A stretch of DNA of 64,000 nt from Penium margaritaceum (lineage: Eukaryota; Streptophyta; Zygnematophyceae; Desmidiales; Peniaceae): the NCBI GenBank assembly GCA_023375785.1, contig SZWC01001500.1, positions 4,825 to 68,824 on the forward strand, in the 5' to 3' direction. This document shows, in pieces, positions 23,715-34,251 of the stretch. The notes beneath the pieces were generated by a model. It did no database searches and had not been told where the DNA came from. It saw only the letters and a list, made by a program, of their open reading frames with translations. Both the position numbers and the translations under genes were made by a program. The stretch's first letter is position 1; each line of letters starts with the position of its first letter.

Positions 23715-24750
23715 TCAGAGCGTCGCTATCTGAGGATGCCTTAAATCACATACTAAGTTCCCCCATCCACTTAGATTGGAGGTGGTAAAGTCACATCTTG
23801 ATTGGGGAAGCTCTCGTTGGGATCCCCATAGTGCTTGAACTTGCTCGTGTGTAAGGCCGGATAGATTGCCATGTTGTTCCAAAGGCAAATCCAAGTGACG
23901 ACTGGAGTTTTTGTTTGCTTTATCTACAAGTGCCCAACCTTTGACATTTGAGCTTCGCGAAGTCTTGTCCACAGTCTTGATATTCGTCGAGCTGAGTATG
24001 ATGTGATCGCCAGCACTGAATACGTCATTGCTGCAATGTCGGTCTGCTTGTTGCTTCATGTTTGCTTTTGTCTTTGTGATATTCTGGAGTGTTTCTTCCT
24101 AAATGCTAGAGAAGATTTACCGGTGGATTTCAATCACCAAAATACTGATTGGGCTTTGGAATCATGACGATATGGCAAGAAGTTTGTTGTAGACGACCTC
24201 GAACAGAATTTCACCTGTTGCGATGGAGGTTGTAGAGTTGAATGCGAGTTCAGCGGTTTGTAGTTTGATTGCCCAATCAGGGCCATGTGAGGTGTTCGAA
24301 CACTTGATAAGTCCGGTCAGTTTGCGTGAGAGTTTGGGAATACATTGTTGACAGTTGGATCTGACTACCATTGTGCGTCATCAGCCCGCGCCAAGAACGT
24401 CTAGTGAAGGGGCCAAATCTGGTGCTGATGATTATACATGGCACACAATGCAGACACATGACCTGATTTAAAAACAGTTGTGATGTTCCTTCTGCAATGA
24501 AAGGTTTTGTAGTCGGGGTGAAGTGAAAAAAAAACTATAATTGGTCCACCACCACGAGGATGGCATCATAACCATTGGGAGTAGCGAGCAATCCCATCAC
24601 AAGATATACTCTGATGACCATCCACGGCTCCATCAGAATGGGGAGAGGTTGGAGTAGTCTTGGTGGCCTCGTGGAATGAGACTTTTGACATTGACAGGTG
24701 ACGCACGGTTTGTAGATTGCTGCGAGGTCAGTCCGTGTAAGTCTCACAAG
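23715..24750 (-). pseudogene. Element C integrase remnants
   Basis: Minus strand. CVTCQCQKSHSTRPPRLLQP with LPILMEPWMVI (zinc-binding end and linker) and NGYDAILVVVDQL (catalytic core) are typical of gypsy integrase. A later segment with AELAFNSTTSIATGEILFEV matches the C-terminal side of the core. The last part (23,715-24,060) includes DHIILSSTNI, as in the post-core domain. Broken. Confidence 0.78.
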
Positions 24751-25199
24751 GACTATTTTGCCAGATTGTTTTTCATATTTTCCTCGCCAAAGTGGCCATT
24801 TGGACTTGTGTCATGGCACTCCTCCAATAGCATCCATTGAATTTCATAGTTTGGTGGTACGAAGGCTTGGCAAGTGAATTTCCATCGGCAATAGGGATTG
24901 TTCAACCATAACGTTTCTTTTGTTACCCGCCAAACTCCTCCTAACCCTTTGCAAACAACCGCTCAAAGCACGGATCTTGTTCGACAAGAAACGTGTAAGT
25001 CTGGACCATCAATTATGTGTGCTGACTCAGAGCATGTATTTTTTATTCTTGTCCATGTAGGTTTTCAATGTTGTAGTTGAAGTTGGACCGGAGGAAGTCC
25101 ATCAATTGAGCTTGTCAACGTCTTACACGTGGATGATTCTTGAGACATTTGTGCGTGTAGTGGTCAGTGAGGACAATGTATCATTGGTATTCCAATAAA

Positions 25200-25940
25200 C
25201 ACCGTCCCATCTTGAACAAGTGCAATATGTGAGCCTTTTTTTGTGCACTGGGTAGCTGAGTTCCAATGAGCATAGTTTTGAGATAGGTACACCACCGGTT
25301 TTTCTACACCACTACTGTTTTAGAGGAGAATGGCTCCAATTGCTCAATCAGATGTTTTTGTGGCTATGAAATGTCCACTATTCGATTGGCTAATAGTAGG
25401 GCTGGCACAAAGGTTGGAGTATTTATCGAGCAGTTAAACGCATTTTGCTCGCTGTCTCCACAACTCCACTTGGTAGTTGTACAGGTGGATCACAGAGGGG
25501 CACTTGGGCTAGGCCTTTGCATGTTAGCAGTAAAAGTAGCTATATCTCAAGGAACATTGGATGTCATGAACATAAGTTGAAGTTGACCAATCAGTGATTG
25601 TATCCACCCTTTTGAGTACATGGTGATCCATCCGCCGTCGCTAATGGGGCCCAAGAACTTGATCAAACAGTGAAAAAAATCATTGTTTTAAGAGTTTTAC
25701 ATCAATTTTCTCTCTTTTCAAATCATCGAGAACGTTTTGGGGATGTCCATTTTGCTCCTCCAAAGTGCACTTGTACTCTAGGATGTCATCAAGGTATGTC
25801 ACAATGAACTTGTCAAGATATGGTGCAGACATGTTGTTCATAGCCGTTGTGAATCTTGTAGGGGAACTTGCGAGTCTAACGGCATAACTATGAACTAGAA
25901 AGGGCCCATACAGAGGAATATTGGATATGGTCATCCTCCT
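25200..25940 (-). pseudogene. Element C RT and RNase H remnants
   Basis: Minus strand. RT palm block SPTRFTTAMNNM followed by the active-site YLDDILEY (about 25,760-25,800) and a thumb start EEQNGHPQNVLDDL. Nearer the integrase lies an RNase H block with ATKTSDWAIGAILL and KPVVYLSQ. Upstream RT motifs are lost at the truncation near 25,990. Confidence 0.78.
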
Positions 25941-25990
25941 ACTTATTGTTGGCTTGAAGGAGCAATCATCTGTGGTGACATGAGCCGCTT

Positions 25991-27290
25991 AGATGGGCAA
26001 TCGGTCGGCGCACAAGTTTTCAACAAGACAAGATTCACATGGTCTCCTCCTACCCCTTACCACTTCCTAGGTCCTCATACACCAACTCGACACTAGACTT
26101 AACTTACAAGCTCACAAAATGCAATGGAGGATTTCAGGAAACAACCTCTGTACTAACAACAACATTGGACATAGAGTTAAACACCTATGATGTGTCCCAC
26201 ACACATGACCTGAGCACATGGTCACTGCTCGACACCTATGATAAAAAATTGTAGGCTTCTCCAACATTGTGTCAATCCGAGCATGAAGGATCACACAAAA
26301 AAGAGCACCAGATCTTATGGGCATGTATAAAAACTTAAATGGCCAAGACACAACTCCAATTCAATAAACAAAAGAATTGAAAAATGACAGCATATCTGCC
26401 TTTGACAAACAAGCCCTCAATGCAGTTTGGAAATCAAACCTGCCCACTTCCAACCCCAAAGACACACTCCTTGGAGTACTTATCCGCATTATCGATGTCA
26501 GAAGAAGAATTCACTTCCTATTGTACCCCTTTGAGTGTATCTGCCCTCGATGTTGCCTCTAAGGTGAATTCATAATCCATGCAATCTAACCCTCCCCGCA
26601 AGTACAACAAATAAACAGCAAGCTACAACAATGCTTCTAGCTTTCATGCAATATCGACATCAACACTGACTTTGTTTCCCAACACTCACTGCCCCCTTTT
26701 CCCTTGGAGGTAAAATTTACAAGCAACCACCTTCAGAGAATTGTGGTCTTACATATGTCAACCGCCAATGGAAAAAAGGGAATCATTGAACAATTCCATG
26801 GCCATGTGATGTCTCACATAACACTTGCTTTCATAAGTGATCTAAACCTACATCACAAATACCTTTACCAACATGGGAAAAAAGCACAAAGCAACACGAT
26901 GGTACAACTCCTTTCTATCTGCATGATTTGCACAATTGACAAAAAAACTAACACCACATCACTTCGCCTTACATCCCAACTGTCAAGAACTCCACAATAG
27001 ACCTACACACCTTCACGAAGGACGGTATCTCAAGGGATAGGCTAAACCCTATCCTTGAACCCCAACTCACAAGGCTAGGACTCGTGGCAAAGATACTCTT
27101 AGGTTTGAGGGTTAGTGGGTGTGAATCCCACGTAACCCATAGAATTCGGTTTCCGTGGGTACCTAAACTGGTGTGATGTAAGTCACATGAGGCACAATCA
27201 GTAACAGAAAGCCTCTGCCAGAGAAGCGCCTATGGCCTTCAAGGGTGCATTGTAGATTTCCTCACCTCCAAGGTTGTCCAAGCCGAACAA
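25991..27290. other. Unassigned segment after element C
   Basis: Moderately AT-rich. Frames such as 26,704-27,000 (plus, 98 codons) and 26,039-26,254 carry no motif. A stretch near 27,108-27,140 resembles a tRNA T-arm but no full tRNA can be folded around it. Confidence 0.4.
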
Positions 27291-27316
27291 ACACACACAC
27301 ACACACACACACACAT

Positions 27317-27349
<33 letters not shown>
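27291..27349. repeat. CA microsatellite
   Basis: About 29 CA units with one interruption (ATGCA) near 27,315. Both flanks are unique sequence. Confidence 0.95.
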
Positions 27350-27353
<4 letters not shown>

Positions 27354-27739
27354 TATACAAACAAGGATCTTATGCTGTACTAATGTACACAAGAATGCGT
27401 AGTAACATATGCATAGTTGGTTGAAGGGGGGAACACGAATGTATTACAAACCGAGACATAAGAAAACGTTTTGATTAATAAATTTTCCATCATTTTGTTT
27501 TTAAGGGTGCACCGGTGATATGCCCCCACTTTCTATTTCAAGTGAACAGTGCCCCGGGATTGTTAATGAAAGGAACTATACCCCAATTATACCTCCAGGC
27601 ATAGTTTCAACGCCGATTTCAAGTCGACACGATGTGGCCGCGTGCCTCTTTAGACGAATGACATCGGCACGTCCATCAAACAATCAAGAACCCTATTTTG
27701 AGCGGGTTGTAATTATTTGAGGGCATGGTTTACATGCAG

Positions 27740-28160
27740 CTTGTATGGGGGGTCCGAGACTCCCCATTCATTGTAAGGGAACCGCGGTAGTGAGGCCCAA
27801 CAAGAGGCCGTGCAAAACATCAGGGTGTGGTTCGATTAGGGTTCACATATAGAAAGGGAGGGAGGGGATTGCATGTTGGAATGGTAAATGAGCATCTCCG
27901 CTCTATCTAAGGGTGGGCATTTTTGCTCGGCAGTTTTGAGCAATGACCTCTTTTTTTGTTGGATTATGCAAAACCCCATGTTGGATGTAGGATTTTGTGC
28001 TCGTCGTAAGCTCTGCCTGCGTAAACATACAAGACACTAAATAAAGCAAGGGCATTTGCGTGTAAAAAAAAGGAGAAAAGAGGTCATCGCTCGATCGCGA
28101 TTCTCACGTGGGAACGATGACCCTATGAGGAGTGGCAGGGACTCGCAAGGTGATCGCAAT
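27740..28160 (+). repeat. GGGTCCGAGACTCCC repeat family, copy 1
   Basis: Begins with GGGGGGTCCGAGACTCCCC. About 70 bp later comes CAGGGTGTGGTTCGATTAGG and about 250 bp further CGATTCTCACGTGGGAACGA. Copies 2 and 3 have the same blocks in the same order with variable spacing. Confidence 0.7.
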
Positions 28161-28719
28161 TTCATTTGATCTTAAAGTGGGGGCATTCTGATAGTTTCTC
28201 GTTCCAAGTGGGGGGATGGGACCGATTGAACCCTATTTACAACTCCATGCTTGATGTGTTTTTTAAGGAATCTTATTCATGTCCTTGTCTTCTTTTCGGA
28301 GTATTGCCAGAAGTGATGTTCTCTACAAAACATGTTACGAGATTATACATCATGAATAAACATTTGACAATGAGATTTTGCACGAACACGTTGTTTTCTA
28401 CTCGTTTTTACCTGATTCAACAACTGAAAAAACAACTTTGCAAGTATTAGGGCACATGTAGGCATTACCCACAAAGTTTGAATGTGTGTATGCGTTACCC
28501 GGCATTTGGAAGAACAACTACCGTACCTAGCGTTTGGAAGGAGAAGACTACCTTACCTGCTGATTTGGGAACATTTAAATTCTACCCACAAGTTGCTAGA
28601 GAAATGCAACACGTTGATAGTGCAACGTAGCATCGACATATTGGCATCAACAATCTATTTGAACATTCACAAACCACATGTTTGTGGCCTTTGTGAATGT
28701 CCGAGGGGGGAGGGTTGCG

Positions 28720-29005
28720 TTTGGTTTGCATGGGGGGTCCGAGACTCCCTATGCGTTGAAAGGGAACATGCAAAGCCCTGCTACTAATAGACCTAATAGG
28801 ATCCCACGTAAAACTAAAACCCTAAAACCTTGAATCTAACTCAGGGTGTGGTTTGAGTAGGGTTTGAATGTTAAAGCTAGAAGGGTTTCTATGTGTTGGG
28901 GGTAAAAAAGAATGAACAGCTATGCTCGATTTCAAGAACATGTATTTTTGCTCAATCGTGATTCTCACGTGGGAGCGAGAAATGCAAGGGGGTGGACATG
29001 TCCAA
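28720..29005 (+). repeat. GGGTCCGAGACTCCC repeat family, copy 2
   Basis: GGGGGGTCCGAGACTCCCTA, then CAGGGTGTGGTTTGAGTAGG, then GTGATTCTCACGTGGGAGCGA. About 980 bp from copy 1. It holds AAAACCCTAAAACC, a telomere-box-like motif. Confidence 0.7.
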
Positions 29006-29419
29006 TCTCAGTCCGCTAGATGAGCAGCACATGCCACTAATGGAGCATGGTGAAGGGAGTGAGCAGGGGAGTCCTAATCTTTAAGTCACTAGGCAAGGCA
29101 TTAACATAACTTATGCACCGGTTAGGGCATCATCACCACCCTTGCCGATTGGGTAGAATTATTTAATGTATGGACGGAAGATGCATATACCCATTTTCTG
29201 AACTATATAGCTCATCCGCCCATCATCGAGTAAAAAACACCCTAACTACCCATTGGCTGCCGCTATCGCCACGTTAGCAACAAAGAAAAAGGGCAAGAAG
29301 GCATGGTGAGGCCGCATGCCATGCGTCGACGACGCAATACATGAAGTACCCCCCGTTGGTATCATAAAACCCTTTTGTTGAATGGTTAGTGATACTAGCG
29401 GGGGACGGATTGTCAAGAA

Positions 29420-29830
29420 TTTGAGGGGATTTTGAGACTCCATATGCACTGGGAGAGAACTTGCTCGACCTTGCTACCGCGGGGCCTAGTAGGAGCCTGC
29501 ACAAAACTAAAACCCTGCATTTGCGAATGTTATGTAGGATAGGGTTTTGATTGCGGTTTGGACGTTGAACGAATGGGGTTGCGTGCAGAACAAACAACAC
29601 AACAAAAGAAGGGTGTTTTTGCTTGATTGCAAGGGAGCGAAGACCCCTGTGTTTTTTTTACACGCAATCCCCCCCCCCCTCTGTTCAACTATGGGTTTTA
29701 TGTCTAGCGCAAGCTGTGCACCCTAGGAGCCCACGCCAAACATAGAAAATCCTAAATCGAACGGGGGTGGTGTGTGTAAAAGAAAAAGAGGTCATAGCCT
29801 CCTTGCGATCGAGCATGGGAGCGATGTTGC
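29420..29830 (+). repeat. GGGTCCGAGACTCCC repeat family, copy 3 (diverged)
   Basis: GATTTTGAGACTCCATATGC, then TTGCTACCGCGGGGCC, AAAACTAAAACCCTGC, and gattgcaagggagcga-type blocks. It shares block order with copies 1 and 2 but is more divergent. Confidence 0.55.
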
Positions 29831-30727
29831 CATGCCCTCTTTTTTCTTGCTCGACCGTGGACACATGCTGCGAGGGAGCATGATCTTGGACTAGGATTTT
29901 TAGGTTTTTTTTTTTGGCCGGTGCAAGGCGGATGAGAGCCACACATTGTGTTTTATGGATATGCGGGCTATTCGGCCATAAAGTACGTGTCACCCCCAAA
30001 ACATACACATGATCTGACCATGTTTTGTCGATGATTCACTGTGATTTTGTCGTTATCAACCGTGGTGTATTTGATCCAAAGGACTATTCTTCATACACAA
30101 AATCTACAAAACAATCCCCTTTTGTCACCATTTGAATGTGGGCCTGCTCAAATAGCCACCTTTTTTACGAACTGAACACTTCATAAAAAAAGTATGGATT
30201 TTCACTAATCGTGAATGCGGTATCTACTTTTAAGAAAAGATACATAGAATATAGGTATTTTTGTTGCATTACTTGTCAGAGTGGGTACACCATTTATTCC
30301 CATAACTACATAAAATTGCCTGTGTTCTGTTTTACTACATTTAGAGGCATCATTCTGTGTGCGTTGATGGTAATATCGTCAAACATTGTTTCATAGGGCG
30401 GAGTGACCATGTACCCCTCGTTTTAGAGTATTAATTTCATCCCCCCTACTAGGAACAATAAGCATCGGTCGCCCCTACCCTGGAACAACAAGCCCGATAC
30501 ACCCCTGCCTCACAACAATAAGCTTGATTTGCCTTTTCTACACGGACACGAGTTTTCAGACGTAGAAAAAAAAAAAACCACATACCCTTGTCGTTTGTCA
30601 AAACACAGCATGTGGACGTCATGTGACTGCGGCTTTGACATGCGGATGTCACCGTCTTTTGCCCAAAAATCACAAAATCACTTATAATTGGACATGCGAT
30701 TTTTCGGAAGTGGTTTGCGAGGATTTT

Positions 30728-30875
30728 GCATTGGGGATCTGAGACTTCCCATGCTTAGAAAGGGCACCTGCTGGGCCCCGTGGTAGGGGTGCCCAAGAGG
30801 TGCCCGCGAAAGAATGAAGACCTAAACTCCCGTGTGTAATTAGGGGGTGGGTTTTTGTATGGATTTCGTGTCAAA
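30728..30875 (+). repeat. GGGTCCGAGACTCCC repeat family, copy 4 (partial)
   Basis: TTGGGGATCTGAGACTTCCC followed by AAAGGGCACCTG and AATTAGGGGGTGGG. An 8-bp inverted repeat GGGCACCT/AGGTGCCC (30,762-30,769 and 30,798-30,805) sits where copy 5 has a perfect 16-bp hairpin. Confidence 0.55.
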
Positions 30876-30919
30876 CATGGGTTAAATGTCAACAAAATGA
30901 AAAGGGACGGAGTAGTATG

Positions 30920-31073
30920 TACCCATTGTTTTGCTAGATAAATCCGCAATGTCCACAGTAAAAAAGGAGCCGACAGTGGTGTCTAGAGTAAAAAAACAGA
31001 AAGACGGCGATGTCCATGGTTGAAAACGACATGAGAGCGGTACCCATGTTCTTCGTCGTGCGAGTGAAAACGG
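30920..31073 (+). repeat. Foldback-like element, left arm
   Basis: Contains AATGTCCACAGTAAAAAA, GGTGTCTAGAGTAAAAAA, CGATGTCCATGGTTGAAAAC and GCGGTACCCATG in series. Confidence 0.6.
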
Positions 31074-31138
31074 GCATGGCTCATATATATATCATGTGTA
31101 TAAGACATTTGACATGGATTTTGACTTCGAGCTTCGCC

Positions 31139-31200
31139 GGTCATCGCGAGCTCGCAGGTGGAGTTTCGCGGTGAAACCTCCCTTCGAGCTCGCGATGACC
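31139..31200. repeat. Perfect 16-bp inverted repeat (hairpin 1)
   Basis: GGTCATCGCGAGCTCG (31,139-31,154) and its exact complement at 31,185-31,200. The 30-base loop has a smaller nested stem (GTTTC/GAAAC). Confidence 0.95.
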
Positions 31201-31254
31201 CTGCCAAACCCCCCATTGAAATTGAGGGATTTGTCGTTGGTTTGGGAGGGGGTT

Positions 31255-31390
31255 GCAGGATTTTGCGCATGCTGTGATAGACGAAAGGGCATCTGCCGGG
31301 CCCTGCTACCGTGGGGCCCGGCAGATGCCTGGGCAAGTAAAAAAATGTAACCCAAACCCCCCAGTGTAACTAGGGGGTTTGTCGGATATT
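31255..31390 (+). repeat. GGGTCCGAGACTCCC repeat family, copy 5 (partial)
   Basis: Shares GAAAGGGCATCTGC, CCTGCTACCGTGGGGCC and the following CTAGGGGGTTTGTC block with copies 3 and 4. It lies inside the core of the foldback-like element. Confidence 0.5.
31288..31329. repeat. Perfect 16-bp inverted repeat (hairpin 2)
   Basis: GGCATCTGCCGGGCCC (31,288-31,303), a 10-base loop, and the exact complement at 31,314-31,329. Confidence 0.95.
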
Positions 31391-31399
31391 GGAGGGGTT

Positions 31400-31429
31400 T
31401 TGCGAGATGCGGTGCACCGCATCTCGCAA
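31400..31429. repeat. Perfect 30-bp palindrome (hairpin 3)
   Basis: TTGCGAGATGCGGTG followed directly by its complement, with no spacer. Confidence 0.95.
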
Positions 31430-31532
31430 CCTCATCACCGCGAGTTTTGGGGTTTGCACTTGCAACCTCTAAACCCCGCGACAAGGTTACTTCTGATATC
31501 GGCGATGCCCGTGTCAGTGTTGCCCACTTCGC

Positions 31533-31562
31533 CCTCGAAGTCGGTGAAGTCCGACTTCGAGG
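31533..31562. repeat. Perfect 12-bp inverted repeat (hairpin 4)
   Basis: CCTCGAAGTCGG (31,533-31,544), loop TGAAGT, exact complement at 31,551-31,562. Confidence 0.95.
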
Positions 31563-31583
31563 CCATGGGTACAATTGTCGTTT

Positions 31584-31723
31584 TTCCGTTTTCGCTTGCA
31601 CAATGGAAAACATGTCGGTTTTGACTATGGACAGCGGTTTCTTTTCGTTTTTTACTATGGACACCGTCGTCAGTTTGTTTTTTACTATGGACATTGCTGC
31701 TTTATGTGGCCAAACGATGGGCA
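31584..31723 (-). repeat. Foldback-like element, right arm
   Basis: In reverse complement it contains AATGTCCATAGTAAAAAA, GGTGTCCATAGTAAAAAA, GCTGTCCATAGTCAAAAC and CGACATG in the same order and similar spacing as the left arm. Confidence 0.6.
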
Positions 31724-32029
31724 CCAGAGTATTTGTGCCCAATGAAAAGAAAATCAAACGGGGGACGTTTAACTCCCCATTCTTTAAGTGCTGGGGATCA
31801 CTGGCGCTCGAAGACCTCCTCCCCCTTTGCCCCCGCATGCATCTTGTCACCCACTTGTTCGTAGCCCTCAATCACGAGGGCCTCGGTCGGCGGGCGGGTC
31901 GGTGACCTGGTGGGCTGCGATGAAAGGGGAGGGGGGGGGGGGGGATTGCCAGCACTTGATAAAGTGCCGATCGGCATTTTTGTCGCGCAAATCCCAGCCC
32001 CCTCCTCCCACCCCTGAATGCTATCGCGT

Positions 32030-32106
32030 CCCTCCATCGCAACAGCCGCGATGGAGGGCCGCGTGCCCGATCCACCATGCTCAAGCATCTACATGCAAGC
32101 ATGGTG
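32030..32106. repeat. Two further perfect inverted repeats
   Basis: CCCTCCATCGC/GCGATGGAGGG with a 7-base loop (32,030-32,058), then CACCATGCT/AGCATGGTG (32,073-32,081 and 32,098-32,106). They lie just outside the foldback-like element. Confidence 0.9.
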
Positions 32107-32112
32107 AAAACG

Positions 32113-32255
32113 GGTGGGTGAATGGGGCCTTTTGTTTTTGAATAGGGACGGATAGGGCTTATTGTTTCGGGTGAGGGGAGAATGGGTTTATTGTTTCAAC
32201 GGAGGGGTGAATGGGGCTTATTGTTTTGACAGAGGGGTACATGAAGGTCACTGGT
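32113..32255 (+). repeat. Minisatellite, about 30-bp unit
   Basis: Four to five diverged tandem units of the form GAGGGGTGAATGGGGCTTAT followed by TGTTTTGA. Unit length is 27-32 bp. Confidence 0.8.
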
Positions 32256-34250
32256 GAAAAAATAGGGGGGATCGTTTTTCTCACCGATTTTCATATGCTC
32301 GACCTTTTTTCGATGACTATGGCGAGTGCTTTATTTATGATGAGTGTCTGATGTCATGTTTATGAAATGAAGACTTTGCTTTGTTGATTCCTTCCCTAGA
32401 AAAACGTGCTGGATTCTGGTCGCACGACTTATGTTTTTGCTACGGAATGGATGATGCCGGAAATAGGTCGCGCGACCAACACAGAGCAAAAGCTAGGGAA
32501 GGAGATTGGCAGCTCGCTGGCTGACGGCCAGGCCAACGAGCTGCCAGCCTTCGGCCAGCCCTCGCCATGGCAAGGGCTGGCATTGGCCTGTCCGCTTTTG
32601 CGGGCAAGATCCCCCCCACCCCCTCCACCCCCCCATTGTACCCCACCCCCCTCCCAATGTGTTCTGTGTATTGGTCCTGCGACCAATCTGTACCATCTTC
32701 CATTCAGTGGCAGAAATATCGGTCACGGAAAAATCTGCAATGTTGCAAGGGCGAGGCTGATGGCCTCGAACGCTCACCCTCAAATCCCCCAATTCATCTT
32801 TGATGATGAGCAGGGACAAGGGGAGGGAGCGACGTGTTGTATTCGGGAGAGGTGATACTAGAAGAGAGAAAGAAGCGAGGAGTGGGTGGCTGCAAACGAG
32901 GGCCCATTTTAACATTGAACGGTGTTTATGGGATTGACCTACTGCAAACAAAAACTGGCATCAAATTAAAAACTGCAGGTAAAAGCTGCCCATTTATTTT
33001 TGTAAGGAGCAAAAAGTGGTGAACGCGCCAACCTCAGCCAAAAAGTGGGCAATATGGTTTGTTGTCCTCATTACGTGGGTAATATGTGTTGGACATTTTA
33101 CAAAGGTGTACAAAAATAGAGGGGTGACTCCTTTTTGCCCACCCTTTGGAGATTTTCAGTGCAGGTCGCCCACTGTTTGGAGTTTGATTAACAAATCAGC
33201 CACTCCATGGGGAAGAAGCATTGAAGGCCCACTTTTTGGCAGGGGAGTCCTTGGTTTCCCCACCCATTCAACAGGTACGCACTATGCCCAATGTTATAAT
33301 AACGTGCGTCGTGTCCTCAAGTTTTACAACATGTCTCCGATACCCACTAGACTTGCAGTTAGGTTGACAGAGTCTTCCACACACAAGCACCACATTTTTT
33401 GCAGAGTGAAGACTAGACCACATAATGCTTCAATTACAGGGTTATCTCTACTATGCTATTGCCATCAGTATTTGCTGCCGGCGAGAACACTGATTGTCTG
33501 ATTTAACGGAATTAAGATTCTTTGATGATGGTTGGAGATTTCATATCATTAGGTTCAGTTTCATCTATTGAAGATTGTCTATATAACTGACATCTCTTTA
33601 CGTAGAACATTTAAAGTTGAATAATCGCCGCCCGGTCGACAATGTGAAGACCCACCTCCCCCTTAATTTTTTTTGGAGCTTTCAAACAATTATGAGTTTC
33701 CGACCTCGAGAATCACTCAGAACCAAGAACGAATGGTCAAGAGCAACTAGTGCCTTTCCATTAACAAATATGGGACACGTTCGTGTAGATGACTTGAAAC
33801 CAAAAGACTACTTTCTCTCGGGATGGTCAAATAAAGAATAGTTGACATTAAAAGATGTTGTGATGGACTTCGGGCTTTGTTCGGTAAAAATGGGCAAACC
33901 GTTCACCATTTTTGCCATCTGACAAAGAACGACGAAATTGTAATGTGGACTCTCATTCTCCCTCAGCCAGAATTTTTGTAAGAATGTACTCTAGACGTCC
34001 TGCTAATGGACCTCCATCAACCTGGACAATAGAGTTGGTTTGCAGTTTCTTCTCTCTCACCATAGAAAATGGAAAGTGAAAATTTGCCAATTAAAACCTG
34101 TTGAGGTCTCAACCGATCCCAGTGTGGTTGAAACCCCAACTGAAACAACTAGCTTTGGCTAGGCGTCGTTGGCTAAGTCCAATGCTGACTAGCCGAATGA
34201 GATGCATGCTTCTGGCAAGCAAAAGGGCAATAAATGCAACCTCACCCATC
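32256..34250. other. Unassigned, inverted-repeat-rich then plain DNA
   Basis: Between 32,467 and 32,690 there are more short perfect palindromes: GGTCGCGCGACC, GGCAGCTCG/CGAGCTGCC (32,508-32,545), CCAGCCCT/AGGGCTGG, and ATTGGTC/GACCAAT. From 33,010 to 33,260 the motif GCCCACTTTTTGG recurs in degenerate form. No frame (for example 33,016-33,501 or 33,617-33,841, plus) shows a known motif. Confidence 0.45.
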
Positions 34251-34251
34251 A

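Larger units (their letters stand above)
23077..25990 (-). mobile_element. Element C: 3' half of a Ty3/gypsy fossil
   Basis: The minus strand carries, in sense order, RT (about 25,680-25,940), RNase H (about 25,200-25,420), integrase (about 24,160-24,750), a C-terminal region (23,715-24,060), a long G-run polypurine tract (23,631-23,642) and an LTR (23,077-23,628). Gag, protease and the 5' LTR are absent: similarity stops near 25,990 and unrelated sequence follows. LTR ends (sense TGTTACGT; other end GACACAACA) resemble element B, so both may be of one family. Broken in many places; no second LTR to date it with. Confidence 0.78.
30920..31723. mobile_element. Foldback-like element with subrepeat arms
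   Basis: Inverted arms at 30,920-31,073 and 31,584-31,723 (about 75% identical by eye) enclose a core of about 510 bp. Each arm is built of four 28-40 bp subrepeats around the consensus RCAGCGGTGTCCATAGT followed by an A-run. The plan, terminal inverted repeats made of tandem subrepeats, is that of foldback transposons. The core itself is packed with perfect hairpins. No open frame looks like a transposase, so it would be non-autonomous. Exact ends and target duplication are not resolved; weaker similarity may extend to about 30,868 and 31,782. A degenerate inverted duplication of non-mobile DNA is the alternative. Confidence 0.55.

Noticed and set aside
27105-27145. Possible tRNA T-arm (GTGGG, loop, CCCAC with GTGAATC)
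   Set aside because: No acceptor stem, D-arm or anticodon arm can be paired at the proper distances.
28805-28835. CCCTAAA-like telomere repeat
   Set aside because: Only one or two imperfect units, and the motif recurs at the same place in other copies of the local repeat family; not a telomeric array.
33010-33260. Tandem array of GCCCACTTTTTGG units
   Set aside because: Only three or four loose matches at irregular spacing; too degenerate to define a unit.
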